Source of the DNA: Macrostomum hystrix
Taxonomy: Eukaryota > Platyhelminthes > Macrostomidae
Direction of reading: 5' to 3'
Length of the DNA: 64,000 nucleotides
NCBI GenBank assembly: GCA_950097015.1
Contig: CATNEN010000008.1
Coordinates: forward strand, 992,001-1,056,000
In this document: positions 20,684-33,200 of the stretch, piece by piece
How positions within the stretch are numbered: the stretch's first letter is position 1
Layout: every line of letters starts with the position of its first letter
The notes under the pieces: model-generated
The model's input: the letters and a program-made list of their open reading frames with translations, nothing else
Told to the model about the DNA's origin: nothing
The model's database searches: none
Made by a program: the position numbers and the translations under genes

Positions 20684-23618
20684 ATGTCGGACACGGAAGC
20701 ACCTGGGAAGTCTCAATCAGCTGCTTGGCTGGGCAAGAAGTCCCTGTTGTCTGTTGTGCTCTGCATCAATTCGTGCGCCGCATTGCTAGCTCTGACGGTT
20801 TCTGTGGCAACCGATTTCTGGCTGGTGACATTCGAATGGGAGGCGGAGCGCAACGGAACGCACCGGGTGACAGCGGTGCACTCCGGTCTCTGGAGGCTGT
20901 GCTCGGAGCAGAAACTCGTACCAAGCAGCAAGAAGACGGTGTTCGTGTGGACAGAGGACGCCAGTGAGTGTTTTTCATGTCGAATACGACTTTTTGACAG
21001 TAGAAAAAGCCATGGGGGTATTACCCACATTTTTATTTTTCTGTATCTCCTAAATGCTTCAACCAAGGGGGGTCGGTGGCAGAGCGGTTAACGCGTTTGC
21101 CTCTCGCACCAAGGTCCCAAAGTTCGATTCCACGGCGAGGCCACATTTATTTGGGGCGCAGCCTCGGAGAGAAGGCTTGGGGGCTTGTCTTGCAATTTAC
21201 GCCCTTGAGGGCCAACCTCCAAGGCACAGTGAACTGTACATTGCCTGACGATGAGAAAGTCAGGCGTACACACCTGTGTGAGCGTGTGCCTGCGAAAAGT
21301 ATGTGTGCTCAGGAGTCAGCGGAATGAGCAGAACTGCCTCCTCGCTGGCTGTGGGTCTAGTGTCGCTAAATAATGTGCCATTGCCCGCAGCCCTCATGCA
21401 ATTATTATTGTTATTATGCTTCAACCAATCGCCATGAAGTCTACGAAACGCGCTAATATTTTACGTTCTATCAGATGAAGCAACTTCCAGAATCACAAAA
21501 CATCGGCATCATCGAGATATTCAACGTTCTCATCGGAGTGTCTGGTGTGGCAAGAACCAAAAATATAGGCATATTTTTTCTGCTCACAATTTTTCATCAT
21601 GTAACCATGTCGGCTCTCATTGTTAATTGCGAGGTATTTTGGATTGATGACATTTTTATATTTTAAACCAAAATGGATTCGCCAAAGAGGTTCATACAGA
21701 GCCATGTCAGCTGTCCTTGTCACCAGGGCCTTCGACAAGAAACTCTGATTTTGTTAACGATGCTGACTCGGATGGCTTTGCAAGTTAGTTTATCGCAAAG
21801 GGCGGAAAATTTTGATCCATATCGTGGACATTCACGAACATCGGTGATTCTGTTTGGGAGCTGTCGTGAAGTAGGCAGTGCCTCTTTCTACCGTTAAGCC
21901 ATAAAATTAATAGCAATGGTCTCGATACTCCGCCTGTCCTCCAGTCACCTACAATGGTCACAGGAGCAACTGTACCAGGCACAACACTTCTCACATCGCC
22001 GACGGTGTCACATTCAAGCACAGACGCGACGGTGGCGATATGAAGCCAACGGACATTCGTGAGGCCTTCCTGTTGTTATTCCCTCTCTTTGGGAGTTTTC
22101 CTGCATTGACACTGCCGCCATTCCGCCCACGCAGACATTGTCCAGGCGGCGAGCCCGCTGCCTTTGGCCGGTTCCCTTCTGGCCGCCGCCGCCTCCGTCG
22201 CCTCGTTGCGCTCCGCCTATCGGCCGCAATCCACCCGACCGGTGCTTCTCGGCGGCGGACTCTACGTGATTTCCGGTCTGAAAGCTGATAATGCGTATTG
22301 GCTTTGCTTAGTACTACTTACAACTTAGTAGTGCAACTTGAGCATTCTTCTGCTTAATTTAATCCGTGCTCTATTCATCAATAAATCTAACGACCCTATC
22401 AACGAATTCAAATTTGACCTCCAGCAAATCAAAAATACTTTCTCTACCCAATCAGCAACCCGCCCTCCAACCAATCGTGAATCCGCCCTCCAACCAATCA
22501 GGAATCCGCCCTCTAGCCAATCAGGAATCCGCCCTCCAACCAATCAGGAATCCGCCCTCTAGCCAATCAGGAATCCGCCTTCTAGCCAATCAGGAATCCG
22601 CCCTCTAGCCAAACAGGAATCCGCCCTCTAGCCAATCAGGAATCCGCCCTCTAGCCAATCAGGAATCCGCCCTCTAGCCAATCAGCAACCCGCCCTCTAG
22701 CCAATCAGGAAGCCATTCTTTATCTAATCAAGCAATTGTCCTCTGATCAATCAGAAATCCGCCATCTACCGGATAAAAGTCCAATAGTTTCAGTTCTGCA
22801 TGCTTTAATAAACCGAAGCTTTAAAATCGCCGTCCCAAGATGCTGTTATTGGATTTGTTCTCATTGCAGGCCTGTTTCTCCTAATCGGCATAGTGCTGTA
22901 CATCGGCAACGTGTCGCAAGCTTTCGACGGCTCCTCGGGTGGAGTGTCCGCAGACAACAAATATGCCTACGCGTATGGCTATTCGTTCCTACTGTTTGTT
23001 GTCGGCTTCACGTTGTCGGAAACTGCGGGTGTACTGGCCGTGTACCTGCACCTAGCTAGGGCGAGGCACTCGGAGTCCAACAGTTGCCCCGGAGGCAACG
23101 ATGAAGACCCGTGCCGAACCAAAAATAGCGCCAGTTCCGCGGCTTTAGTCGGCGACGAGGCCGAAGACGCGGCAGCTGTGTCGACAACGGACTGGCGGTC
23201 GCCGCTGCCGACTGCCAATCGGAATTGCCTGCGCGGATTCGTTGATGCCGGCTCGCCGTTCGAGGAGCGAAGCATCAACCAGCAGCTGCGGCAGCCGCTC
23301 AGCCTCTCTTGGCATTCGTCGATGTCAACTGCTGCTGCTGCTGCTGCTGCTGCGGCGGCGGCGGCGGCGGCGGCGGCAGCGGTTGCGGCGCCAGCACTAC
23401 CGGCTGCGGTGACGAATGCTTCTTCGGGATCCACGATGGCCACCGGGCCAACCAGGTCATTTAGCCAGCTATCTGGAGGAGCTGCTGCTGGTGGCTGCGC
23501 CGAGATGTCCGCAATGCCCAGTGCTGGCGGGATTCACTGTTGTTGCTCCAGAGGCTGCCTGGCCGGTGCGAGCGCTGCTGGCGGCGGCTGCCGCTTGGTG
23601 AAGACAACGCTGGTTTAG
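20684..23618 (+). CDS. CACNG: TARP / voltage-gated calcium channel gamma-like (stargazin family) protein
   Basis: Exons 20684-20963, 22135-22275 and 22870-23618 join in phase (1, 1) to 389 residues. Four membrane spans: TM1 about 20-41, TM2 about 104-120, TM3 about 131-152, TM4 about 177-202 (YSFLLFVVGFTLSETAGVLA, the stargazin TM4 pattern). The first extracellular loop carries NGT (57) and HSGLWRLC (66-73), the GLW-x-C signature of the claudin/PMP22/CACNG superfamily. The cytoplasmic tail has a long Ala run encoded by GCT/GCG and ends TTLV, a class I PDZ ligand comparable to the TTPV of vertebrate stargazin. Family members chaperone and modulate AMPA receptors or calcium channels. The exon-2 donor (GTCTGA) is weak but is the only one that keeps phase. 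Confidence 0.9.
20999..21888 (+). repeat. unclassified dispersed repeat, copy A (interrupted by a SINE)
   Basis: Shares CTGTATCTCCTAA, GCTCACA, ATGTAACCAT, TGTCCTTGTCAC and GATGCTGACTCGGATGG, in the same order and spacing, with 63072-63545. With the SINE removed it is about 0.5 kb, with no coding capacity or terminal repeats that I can see. It lies in intron 1 of the TARP gene. Confidence 0.75.
21067..21415 (+). mobile_element. complete tRNA-derived SINE (family 1)
   Basis: The 5' end is tRNA-like, with an A box in TGGCAGAGCGGTTAACG and a B box in AAGTTCGATTCCA, followed by a body of about 230 bp and an ATT/TTG-rich 3' tail. A perfect 13-bp target-site duplication, ATGCTTCAACCAA, flanks it at 21054-21066 and 21416-21428. 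It is the reference copy for the family in this window. Confidence 0.92.
22447..22712 (+). repeat. 23-bp tandem repeat of CCAAT boxes in TARP intron 2
   Basis: About 12 units of CCAATCAGGAATCCGCCCTCTAG. Most contain AGCCAATCAG or ACCAATCAG, a full match to the NF-Y (CCAAT-box) consensus, all in one orientation. Confidence 0.93.
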
Positions 23619-24040
23619 AGGGCCAGAACATTCCGAGGGCTTCGATTGGGTGAATTTTTTTGCGCAATTTTTGCTAATTTTAAGATTCTTAGAATCTGTT
23701 GGTCTGATGTTGTTCGGACAGACTTTGACAAGTGTTTTTTCCTTCACTTTTTCGTTTTTCTACTGGTATTTTTCCTTGAGCTAATTCATTAAAATAGATT
23801 TTTTGTTTGGAAACATATTCTTCGTAATTACGATAAATTTCCTTGCGTAATAGATACTTATAAAATTTCCTATAGTTTTATAGGGTTCAAGCTTGATCTA
23901 AATTCTAGCACCGCACATTTCCTTGCCTACTAATGAGTAGTACGAGCCGTATTATCGATTTATTTTGCAGTGCGATCCTATCGTTGTCACTTATTTTTTC
24001 TGTCAAAAAATTTAATTTGACTAATTAAACTGACTGGCCG
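23619..24040. other. 3' region of the TARP gene
   Basis: AT-rich, probably 3' UTR and flank; no clear AATAAA signal. Confidence 0.4.
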
Positions 24041-24350
24041 TCTTTATTGACCAAGGAAAGCTGCGCCTGCTACGCGAAGTGTCCTTGGCTCAGGCTCACC
24101 GAAAGCTTGAGTTAATCGCATCTGAAGGCTGCGTACGGCTGTTCAGTCCATGGACTGGGTGCGACGCCACACCCACCTTCAATTATCCCAGCTGATGCTG
24201 GTACCCATTTAACAGCTGGGTGAACTGAAGCAATGCAGAGTTAAGTGTCTTGCTAAAGGGCACAAATTGTTTCAGTGGCGTCGGGAATCGAACCCCCGAC
24301 CTTCAAGTCGTGAGTCCGACGACCTAACCACTAGGCTACAACCTCTTGAA
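24041..24350 (-). mobile_element. tRNA-derived SINE (family 2)
   Basis: Reverse strand: tRNA-like head with an A box in GTAGCCTAGTGGTTAGG and a B box in GGGGTTCGATTCCCGA, then a body with GCAAGACACTTAA, CAGCTGTTAAATGGGTACC, a GTCCATGGAC palindrome and a CTGAGCCAAGGACAC tail. Related pieces occur at 24957, 58960 and 63001. Confidence 0.85.
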
Positions 24351-25427
24351 GACTCAATTTATTGCGTTAAAGAGAACCAGCATTAGCTGAAGTAAAGACC
24401 ACCACAGTGTGGGTGGTTAAACCCCCCGTCCATCAACTGTAGCCGTATACAGCATTCAGTCTGCACTTCTGGCACGTTGGCCCAGTTGCGGCACGTGTAA
24501 TAGATTATTGTGATTAATTATTCATAGAATTATTAACAGAACAGAGAACAAATAATTCCATGAAGAATTTTGTAGAAAAGTTTCTACATACGTTTTCGTA
24601 TATTTTTTATGACTAACAGCTCGAAAAAACATAGAGTGTTAGAGTTGTGTCGCTCGCGCAGAGGAGAGATGAAGCGAAAGCGAACAATTTTAACAACATT
24701 GGGGCACAACGAGGACAAAAACGCGATCAACTTTATGGCGCAAAAGTGACCTTACAGCCCAGTATAGTCAAGTTTAGCTAGTATTTTTCTACGGCTTAGA
24801 AAGGGCGAATAGATCCGTATATGTGATTATCCGTTTCCAATAGATAGAAAATTCCGACTAATAGTCCGAATAAAATTTTATTTATCCGCTGTTCATTTTG
24901 TACTTTGCTAAGTTCATAATAGTTCAGACTATGAGCGATTAAAATATTAATAGGCAGAAACTGGTGCGGGCAGGCCTCAGCAAATTCGACAGGTCGGGGG
25001 TTCGAGTCTCAATTTGTGTGCTTTAGCGAGACACTTAATTCCCTAGTGCTTCAGTTCACACAGCTGTCGAATGGGCCCGAGAATCAGCTGGGGCGGAAAT
25101 TGTCCACGGACTGAACAGCTGTGTGCAAAGGCTGCGGACCCAGCAGTCTCATCCCAGCTAGCTTATCTGAGTAGATTTGGGGATAATTATAGCGGAAATG
25201 GCAGTCTGAACATGCAAATAGACGCGCATACATATACCCCAGAGTGCATCAGGATCTAAAGCTACGGAAATCACAGAGACAACAGTGGAGGAGAAATCTA
25301 AAAAATGAAATGGGAAGATTTTTCACATTAGTTCATTTCCTCCGTCTAGACTCTTATGATGGGGAGTTTTCCTGAAGGGCAAATTTTTCTCGATAACAAT
25401 AGTAGAAAATTCTCCCATCAATGACAA
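24351..25427. other. intergenic between TARP and arrestin 3' ends
   Basis: AT-rich, with one SINE fragment at 24957-25140; otherwise nothing recognisable. Confidence 0.5.
24957..25140 (+). mobile_element. SINE family 2, diverged fragment
   Basis: Contains GGTCGGGGGTTCGAGTCTC (B box), GCGAGACACTTAA, GTGCTTCAGTTCACACAGCTG and CCACGGACTGAACAGCTG in the family order. The A-box region is degraded. Confidence 0.75.
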
Positions 25428-27979
25428 CTAGACCTCATTGTCTACTTGACTCTGCAGCCTCAGCCGGGCGAAGTCCTCGAACACCAGGTCCGCGTCACCG
25501 CCACCGCCGCCGCTGCCGCCACCGCTGTCGACGATTTTCTTCTGATGTTCGTCCAGCTGAATAAGATTGCCATCGGCTGGCGTCTCTTTTGGCTTCTCCG
25601 ACTCGACAGTCGCAGCAGCCGTCGGCTTCGCCACAAATGTCGCCGTTGCCGCAGCCTCGAGGGCTTCGTCGACTTCTTCAACATCCTCCGGAGGTTTTGG
25701 ATGCGTCAGAATAAACGGCAGCTCCAGGCAGATGTCGGACGAGCCGAAACCGAGGACAAGTCGCACCTTGACTCGATAATTGACGACAATGCCGAGGTTC
25801 TCCTTGGACTGGCTGGCGTCCTTCATGATGGTGCTGCTAGCGAGGTTCGTGTCCTCGTGCTTCAACTGGCCGTCCAGTGCCAGGCCGCGCTTGTCGCGGT
25901 TATTGGCCAGCAGGGGACAGACGTGAAACACTCGGCACCAGCCCGTCTGGCCGGGCCCCACCGGGAAGCCTTCCTCCGACTCGAGCTCGGCCACGCTGCA
26001 CTTGTAACTGTTCGGGCTGAACAGGCAGATGTCCGCCACCTGCCGAACTGAGATGCGCACCTTCTTGACCGTCTTGCTTGAGTTGTTGTCCACGAGCAGG
26101 CTGACAGCAATGGACTCGCCGTGATAGTACTTCTCCTTGTCTAGGCTGGCTTCAAGGCGCAGCGAGCCAGTGCTCATGCGGAACTCCTTCGTGACCTGCG
26201 GAGAGAGCGGCTGTGCTTTGATCGACAGATGGACAGGACGAATAACAAAGATCAAGCTCGGTAAAAAGTTCTGCCGGAAACGTCTCAAGAACCCGCCCTC
26301 TCTACTAGTGGCTTCAAACCCGTGACCATCTAAGGATCTGGTGGTGCGAGAGTCCCCAAATCGACTTGGGGTCCCTGGAATCTCAATCGCTTCCTGTTCT
26401 CGAAGCATTCAAACCCGACCCTGCTTTCGGCGGCAAGCGACTCATGATTGCGGGCTGGAAAATGAATATAGACAGCGAAATTCTGCTATTTTCCTGCCTG
26501 CAGCGAGCAGCAAGCCATCTTTATTAAGCCCCATGATTTTGACAAATCGTTCTTGCAGCTCTCGGCCTTCCATTTTGCCACGAGAAAAATAATGCACCCC
26601 CGCGAATTTATCCCCCCGGGGAGACAAACGTGGGTTCATGTGTTTCACAGTCAGTTCGCTTCAAAGGCGAGGCCAAACCCCCACTCCTGCTCCCCCTTTT
26701 ATCTTTCTGTTTGCATTTGCAAATCAATAATTGCACCCTGGGACTAGAACAGATGCCGGTTTTCGGAACAACGGACCCGGAAGATAAATAACCCATTCTG
26801 CTCTTTGGAAAACCGCCTCCTTCACAAGCGCGCTTGCCTAGTTTGTTGTAGCCTTAGCTCTGCTACTAGCTCATACATTTGAGTCCTCTTTAATTGTAAC
26901 TGTTCGAATGCTCAAACAAAAGTACAATATTGCCTGCCATATGTGAGTCCTGGGCCTCACCGCATCTCAAATCCAGACTAAAAGTCGAGCTTCCCGTGAA
27001 GGATGGAATGAATAGATAATCTAGTTTGTGCTGATGAGCAGATGAGCAATGTCGCTCACCTCAGCTGTTGGTTGCGGTCCTGGCTCCTCCGGGGCATACG
27101 TGAGCTTGCGGATGGCCAGGCTGACGGTGCTGCGCTTGTGCGTCTTGCCGTCGGCGGTGTCGGAGACGTAGGTCTTCAGCTCGTAGTCGACTCCGCACGG
27201 CTTGCCGCCGTCGTTGACACCCGGCTGCAGGGTGACAGAGGCCGGGCTCTGCTGCGGCGGCAGCTCGAAGTAGAACGGATGCGCGTTCTCGCCAAGCTTC
27301 TTCATCAGCCGTGCCTGAAGGCGCGTCGGCGGCCGGACTTCCTCGCGCAACGGCGGGAACACCTGCATGCAGGCGATGTACAAGTCCTTGCGGAAGGTCA
27401 GGCCGAGAACGTCGAGGTCTTCGCGACCGTAGCGAAAGGCCGCAAGGACGTGGGCGTAGACCTGCGTGCATGTCAAGCTGGGCTAAGATGCTCGCAAAAC
27501 TGTCTGGACACTGTCTCAAAATTATTTCTTCCAAAGTTACTTATTCTATGGCTAGAAGCAATTAGGGATAATCGTAGTCTTTGGATTTGGATATATTTTA
27601 TAAGCGAAAAGAATCTTATTCGTATATTTAGGGGGATAAGTTTCCAAGGGTAACTCTCAAACTGATGGGCAAAACGTGCCAATGTCTAGTACCTTTTTTC
27701 GATTTAAGATTGCTGGACAGATATTTCTAGATCCTGATCTAGCCATAGGCATATAATACGACCGCTTTTCACCTTTCGATCCTTGACATACTCCGGATCC
27801 ACGAGTACCACACCGTCGATGGGATCAACCCTCGTCAGGTGGTCGACAAAGTCTCGCTTGCTCAGGTAAGCCGTGATCTTATTGTTCGGCGAGCTCTTCT
27901 TGAACACCCGGGTTCCGCTGGACGGCACTCGGCGTGGATCGCTGCTACTCTGGTCCGCCGCGCCACCGGAGGCTGCCAT
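25428..27979 (-). CDS. ARRB: beta-arrestin
   Basis: Three exons (27773-27979, 27060-27461, 25428-26195), all phase 0, give 458 residues; vertebrate beta-arrestins have about 410-420. The N-domain carries [12 protein letters not shown] and [20 protein letters not shown] (exon 1), then [15 protein letters not shown] and the [11 protein letters not shown] region (exon 2). Exon 3 has the C-domain, with [25 protein letters not shown] and [12 protein letters not shown]. The tail keeps a clathrin box LIQLD (414-418) and an AP2-binding [14 protein letters not shown] (437-450), so this is an endocytic beta type, not a visual arrestin. It binds phosphorylated GPCRs in the cytosol, ends G-protein coupling and recruits clathrin coats. 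A good 3' splice site (CTTTCAG, about 28100) upstream of the ATG hints at a leader intron whose donor may lie in or beside the 44-bp array. Confidence 0.97.
26196..27059. other. arrestin intron 2
   Basis: Intron of 864 bp; no embedded element recognised. Confidence 0.7.
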
Positions 27980-28150
27980 GACAAGTCAGGGGCAAATTGG
28001 CCTTCTTCAAAGGCGGACCAGAAGGATGAAGGATGAGGGAGTCTGATGATGAGCAGCCCTCAAATGCTTTCTCCGCTGTTCTTTGGCGTTTTTCTCGCTC
28101 TGAAAGGACACAAAAGTAGTATTGTGACGCGACTGAAATTGCGACAAGAT

Positions 28151-29515
28151 ATCTCACATGTCTTCCTGATCTAGTTGAGACATCCTCTCTCAATCTCTCA
28201 CATGTCTTCCTGATCTAGTTGAGTCATCCTCTCTCAATCTCCCACATGTCTTCCTGATCTAGTTGAGTCATCCTCTCTCAATCTCCCACATGTCTTCCTG
28301 ATCTAGTTGAGTCATCCTCTCTCAGTCTCCCACATGTCTTCCTGATCTAGTTGAGACATCCTCTCTCAGTCTCCCACATGTCTTCCTGATCTAGTTGAGT
28401 CATCCTCTCTCAATCTCCCACATGTCTTCCTGATCTAGTTGAGACATCCTCTCTCAGTCTCCCACATGTCTTCCTGATCTAGTTGAGTCATCCTCTCTCA
28501 ATCTCCCACATGTCTTCCTGATCTAGTTGAGTCATCCTCTCTCAATCTCCCACATGTCTTCCTGATCTAGTTGAGACATCCTCTCTCAGTCTCCCACATG
28601 TCTTCCTGATCTAGTTGAGTCATCCTCTCTCAATCTCCCACATGTCTTCCTGATCTAGTTGAGACATCCTCTCTCAATCTCCCACATGTCTTCCTGATCT
28701 AGTTGAGTCATCCTCTCTCAATCTCCCACATGTCTTCCTGATCTAGTTGAGACATCCTCTCTCAATCTCCCACATGTCTTCCTGATCTAGTTGAGACATC
28801 CTCTCTCAATCTCCCACATGTCTTCCTGATCTAGTTGAGACATCCTCTCTCAATCTCTCACATATCTTCCTGATCTAGTTGAGACATCCTCTCTCAGTCT
28901 CCCACATGTCTTCCTGATCTAGTTGAGACATCCTCTCTCAATCTCTCACATGTCTTCCTGATCTAGTTGAGACATCCTCTCTCAGTCTCCCACATGTCTT
29001 CCTGATCTAGTTGAGTCATCCTCTCTCAGTCTCCCACATGTCTTCCTGATCTAGTTGAGACATCCTCTCTCAGTCTCCCACATGTCTTCCTGATCTAGTT
29101 GAGACATCCTCTCTCAATCTCCCACATGTCTTCCTGATCTAGTTGAGACATCCTCTCTCAATCTCTCACATATCTTCCTGATCTAGTTGAGACATCCTCT
29201 CTCAGTCTCCCACATGTCTTCCTGATCTAGTTGAGACATCCTCTCTCAGTCTCCCACATGTCTTCCTGATCTAGTTGAGGCATCCTCTCTCAGTCTCCCA
29301 CATGTCTTCCTGATCTAGTTGAGACATCCTCTCTCAATCTCCCACATGTCTTCCTGATCTAGTTGAGACATCCTCTCTCAGTCTCCCACATGTCTTCCTG
29401 ATCTAGTTGAGACATCCTCTCTCAATCTCTCACATATCTTCCTGATCTAGTTGAGACATCGTCTCTCAATCTCCCACATGTCTTCCTGATCTAGTTGAGG
29501 CATCCTCTTCCTATC
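28151..29515. repeat. 44-bp minisatellite upstream of arrestin
   Basis: About 31 units built on ACATGTCTTCCTGATCTAG, then TTGAGTCATCCTCTCTCAA and TCTCCC, with T/A (GAGTCATC or GAGACATC) and A/G variants. TTGAG and CTCAA form a 5-bp inverted repeat around nine bases. On the arrestin strand each unit includes GACATGTGGGAG, and the gene-proximal one GACATGTGAGATA, which is close to a donor consensus. Confidence 0.94.
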
Positions 29516-30221
29516 TCCCAAAAGATAAATTTTTGCTGTTTGAAAATCGCTGACACGTTCAATACTTCTACATCCCTAAAGGGTGCGCCCCTTCGTGCCG
29601 ATCCTCAGTATTGACCGCAGCACACAAGGCAGGGTGTGGTCTCTGTAGTCTTGGCCGCCAGCCACTCCTTATATTTCTCTTCCTGCAGCAAGCTAAAAAA
29701 AGGTACTCCCTTTGCAGTTGAGCATTCTAGCTCTTATCTTCAGGAAAACCAGATTTCTCCCATATTTTGAGCTTTGTCAGAGGACTCGAGAGATTGCAAA
29801 TGCTAAAGGTGTGGCTTTCCTAGCTCTCGATTTTCATTTTTGCGGCTGCGTGCCAGAGAGTCCGCATGACGCACATGAAGTTGGGCGGTAACTGCAGAGG
29901 AAGGAGTCTGCCAGTCTCTCCCGAGTCTATATTTAGACGATCGGATTCGACCAGGCAAAAGAAGGGATGGATTATACGTCGACAGCTACATGCTCGCAGA
30001 TGGGGAGGCAGGGGAGGTTGGCAGTGAAGCCCTAATAAGGCTTTTGTCTAGAGAGGCTGGTCGACTAAGATGAAGGGGAAAATAAGAATCCGGAAGATGC
30101 GGGACCCCGACATAGCTACCTCTTATATGTAATGGGTAAGGCATAATTTAATTCCAGCCTTGGCAGTGTATTATTGAGGTTCATTAGGCTTAGCTGAGTC
30201 CCTAAGTAAAATAGAACACGA
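29516..30221. other. intergenic, no gene seen
   Basis: Unique sequence between two arrays; no coding signal. Confidence 0.5.
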
Positions 30222-33200
30222 GAGAGAGTGTGTTGTCAGGCTGATGAAGGGATGCGGATTCCACTGACAGAGAGAGTGTGTTGTCAGGCTGATGAAGGGA
30301 TGTGGATTCCACTGACAGAGAGAGTGGGTTGTCAGGCTGATGAAGGGATGCGGATTCCACTGACAGAGAGAGTGTGTTGTCAGTCTGATGAAGGGATGCG
30401 GATTCCACTGACAGAGAGAGTGTGTTGTCAGGCTGATGAAGGGATGCAGATTCCACTGACAGAGAGAGTGTGTTGTCAGGCTGATGAAGGGATGCGGATT
30501 CCACTGACAGAGAGAGTGTGTTGTCAGGCTGATGAAGGGATGCAGATTCCACTGACAGAGAGAGTGTGTTGTCAGGCTGATGAAGGGATGCGGATTCCAC
30601 TGACAGAGAGAGTGTGTTGTCAGGCTGATGAAGGGATGCGGATTCCACTGACAGAGAGAGTGTGTTGTCAGGCTGATGAAGGGATGCGGATTCCACTGAC
30701 AGAGAGTGTGTTGTCAGGCTGATGAAGGGATGCGGATTCCACTGACAGAGAGAGTGTGTTGTCAGGCTGATGAAGGGATGCGGATTCCACTGACAGAGAG
30801 AGTGTGTTGTCAGGCTGATGAAGGGATGCGGATTCCACTGACAGAGAGAGTGTGTTGTCAGGCTGATGAAGGGATGCGGATTCCACTGACAGAGAGAGTG
30901 TGTTGTCAGGCTGATGAAGGGATGCGGATTCCACTGACAGAGAGTGTGTTGTCAGGCTGATGAAGGGATGCGGATTCCACTGACAGAGAGAGTGTGTTGT
31001 CAGGCTGATGAAGGGATGCGGATTCCACTGACAGAGAGAGTGTGTTGTCAGGCTGATGAAGGGATGCGGATTCCACTGACAGAGAGAGTGTGTTGTCAGT
31101 CTGATGAAGGGATGCGGATTCCACTGACAGAGAGTGTGTTGTCAGTCTGATGAAGGGATGCGGATTCCACTGACAGAGAGAGTGTGTTGTCAGGCTGATG
31201 AAGGGATGCGGATTCCACTGACAGAGAGAGTGGGTTGTCAGTCTGATGAAGGGATGCGGATTCCACTGACAGAGAGAGTGTGTTGTCAGTCTGATGAAGG
31301 GATGCTGATTCCACTGACAGAGAGAGTGTGTTGTCAGGCTGATGAAGGGATGCGGATTCCACTGACAGAGAGTGTGTTGTCAGTCTGATGAAGGGATGCG
31401 GATTCCACTGACAGAGAGAGTGTGTTGTCAGGCTGATGAAGGGATGCGGATTCCACTGACAGAGAGTGTGTTGTCAGTCTGATGAAGGGATGCGGATTCC
31501 ACTGACAGAGAGAGTGTGTTGTCAGTCTGATGAAGGGATGCGGATTCCACTGACAGAGAGTGTGTTGTCAGGCTGATGAAGGGATGCGGATTCCACTGAC
31601 AGAGAGTGTGTTGTCAGTCTGATGAAGGGATGCGGATTCCACTGACAGAGAGAGTGTGTTGTCAGTCTGATGAAGGGATGCGGATTCCACTGACAGAGAG
31701 TGTGTTGTCAGGCTGATGAAGGGATGCGGATTCCACTGACAGAGAGAGTGTGTTGTCAGTCTGATGAAGGGATGCGGATTCCACTGACAGAGAGAGTGTG
31801 TTGTCAGGCTGATGAAGGGATGCGGTTTCCACTGACAGAGAGAGTGTGTTGTCAGTCTGATGAAGGGATGCGGATTCCACTGACAGAGAGAGTGGGTTGT
31901 CAGGCTGATGAAGGGATGCGGATTCCACTGACAGAGAGAGTGGGTTGTCAGTCTGATGAAGGGATGCGGATTCCACTGACAGAGAGAGTGTGTTGTCAGT
32001 CTGATGAAGGGATGCGGATTCCACTGACAGAGAGAGTGTGTTGTCAGGCTGATGAAGGGATGCGGATTCCACTGACAGAGAGAGTGTGTTGTCAGTCTGA
32101 TGAAGGGATGCGGATTCCACTGACAGAGAGAGTGGGTTGTCAGTCTGATGAAGGGATGCGGATTCCACTGACAGAGAGAGTGGGTTGTCAGGCTGATGAA
32201 GGGATGCGGATTCCACTGACAGAGAGAGTGGGTTGTCAGGCTGATGAAGGGATGCGGATTCCACTGACAGAGAGAGTGGGTTGTCAGGCTGATGAAGGGA
32301 TGCTGATTCCACTGACAGAGAGAGTGGGTTGTCAGGCTGATGAAGGGATGCTGATTCCACTGACAGAGAGAGTGGGTTGTCAGGCTGATGAAGGGATGCT
32401 GATTACAGTGATAGAGAGAGTGTGTTGTCAGGCTGATGAAGGGATGCGGATTCCACTGACAGAGAGAGTGTGTTGTCAGTCTGATGAAGGGATGCGGATT
32501 CCACTGACGGAGAGAGTGGGTTGTCAGTCTGATGAAGGGATGCTGATTCCACTGACAGAGAGAGTGGGTTGTCAGTCTGATGAAGGGATGCTGATTCCAC
32601 GGACAGAGAGAGTGTGTTGTCAGTCTGATGAAGGGATGCGGATTCCACTGACAGAGAGAGTGTGTTGTCAGGGTGATGAAGGGATGCGGATTCCACTGAC
32701 AGAGAGTGTGTTGTCAGTCTGATGAAGGGATGCGGATTCCACTGACAGAGAGTGTGTTGTCAGGCTGATGAAGGGATGCGGATTCCACTGACAGAGAGAG
32801 TGTGTTGTCAGTCTGATGAAGGGATGCGGATTCCACTGACAGAGAGAGTGTGTTGTCAGGCTGATGAAGGGATGCGGTTTCCACTGACAGAGAGAGTGTG
32901 TTGTCAGTCTGATGAAGGGATGCGGATTCCACTGACAGAGAGAGTGGGTTGTCAGGCTGATGAAGGGATGCGGATTCCACTGACAGAGAGAGTGGGTTGT
33001 CAGTCTGATGAAGGGATGCGGATTCCACTGACAGAGAGAGTGTGTTGTCAGTCTGATGAAGGGATGCGGATTCCACTGACAGAGAGAGTGTGTTGTCAGG
33101 CTGATGAAGGGATGCGGATTCCACTGACAGAGAGAGTGTGTTGTCAGTCTGATGAAGGGATGCGGATTCCACTGACAGAGAGAGTGGGTTGTCAGTCTGA

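Noticed and set aside
21067-21140. Functional tRNA gene
   Set aside because: A and B boxes are present, but acceptor ends do not pair, and the SINE body, tail and 13-bp target duplication show a retroposed element. The same reasoning applies to the heads at 6135, 7172 and 24350.
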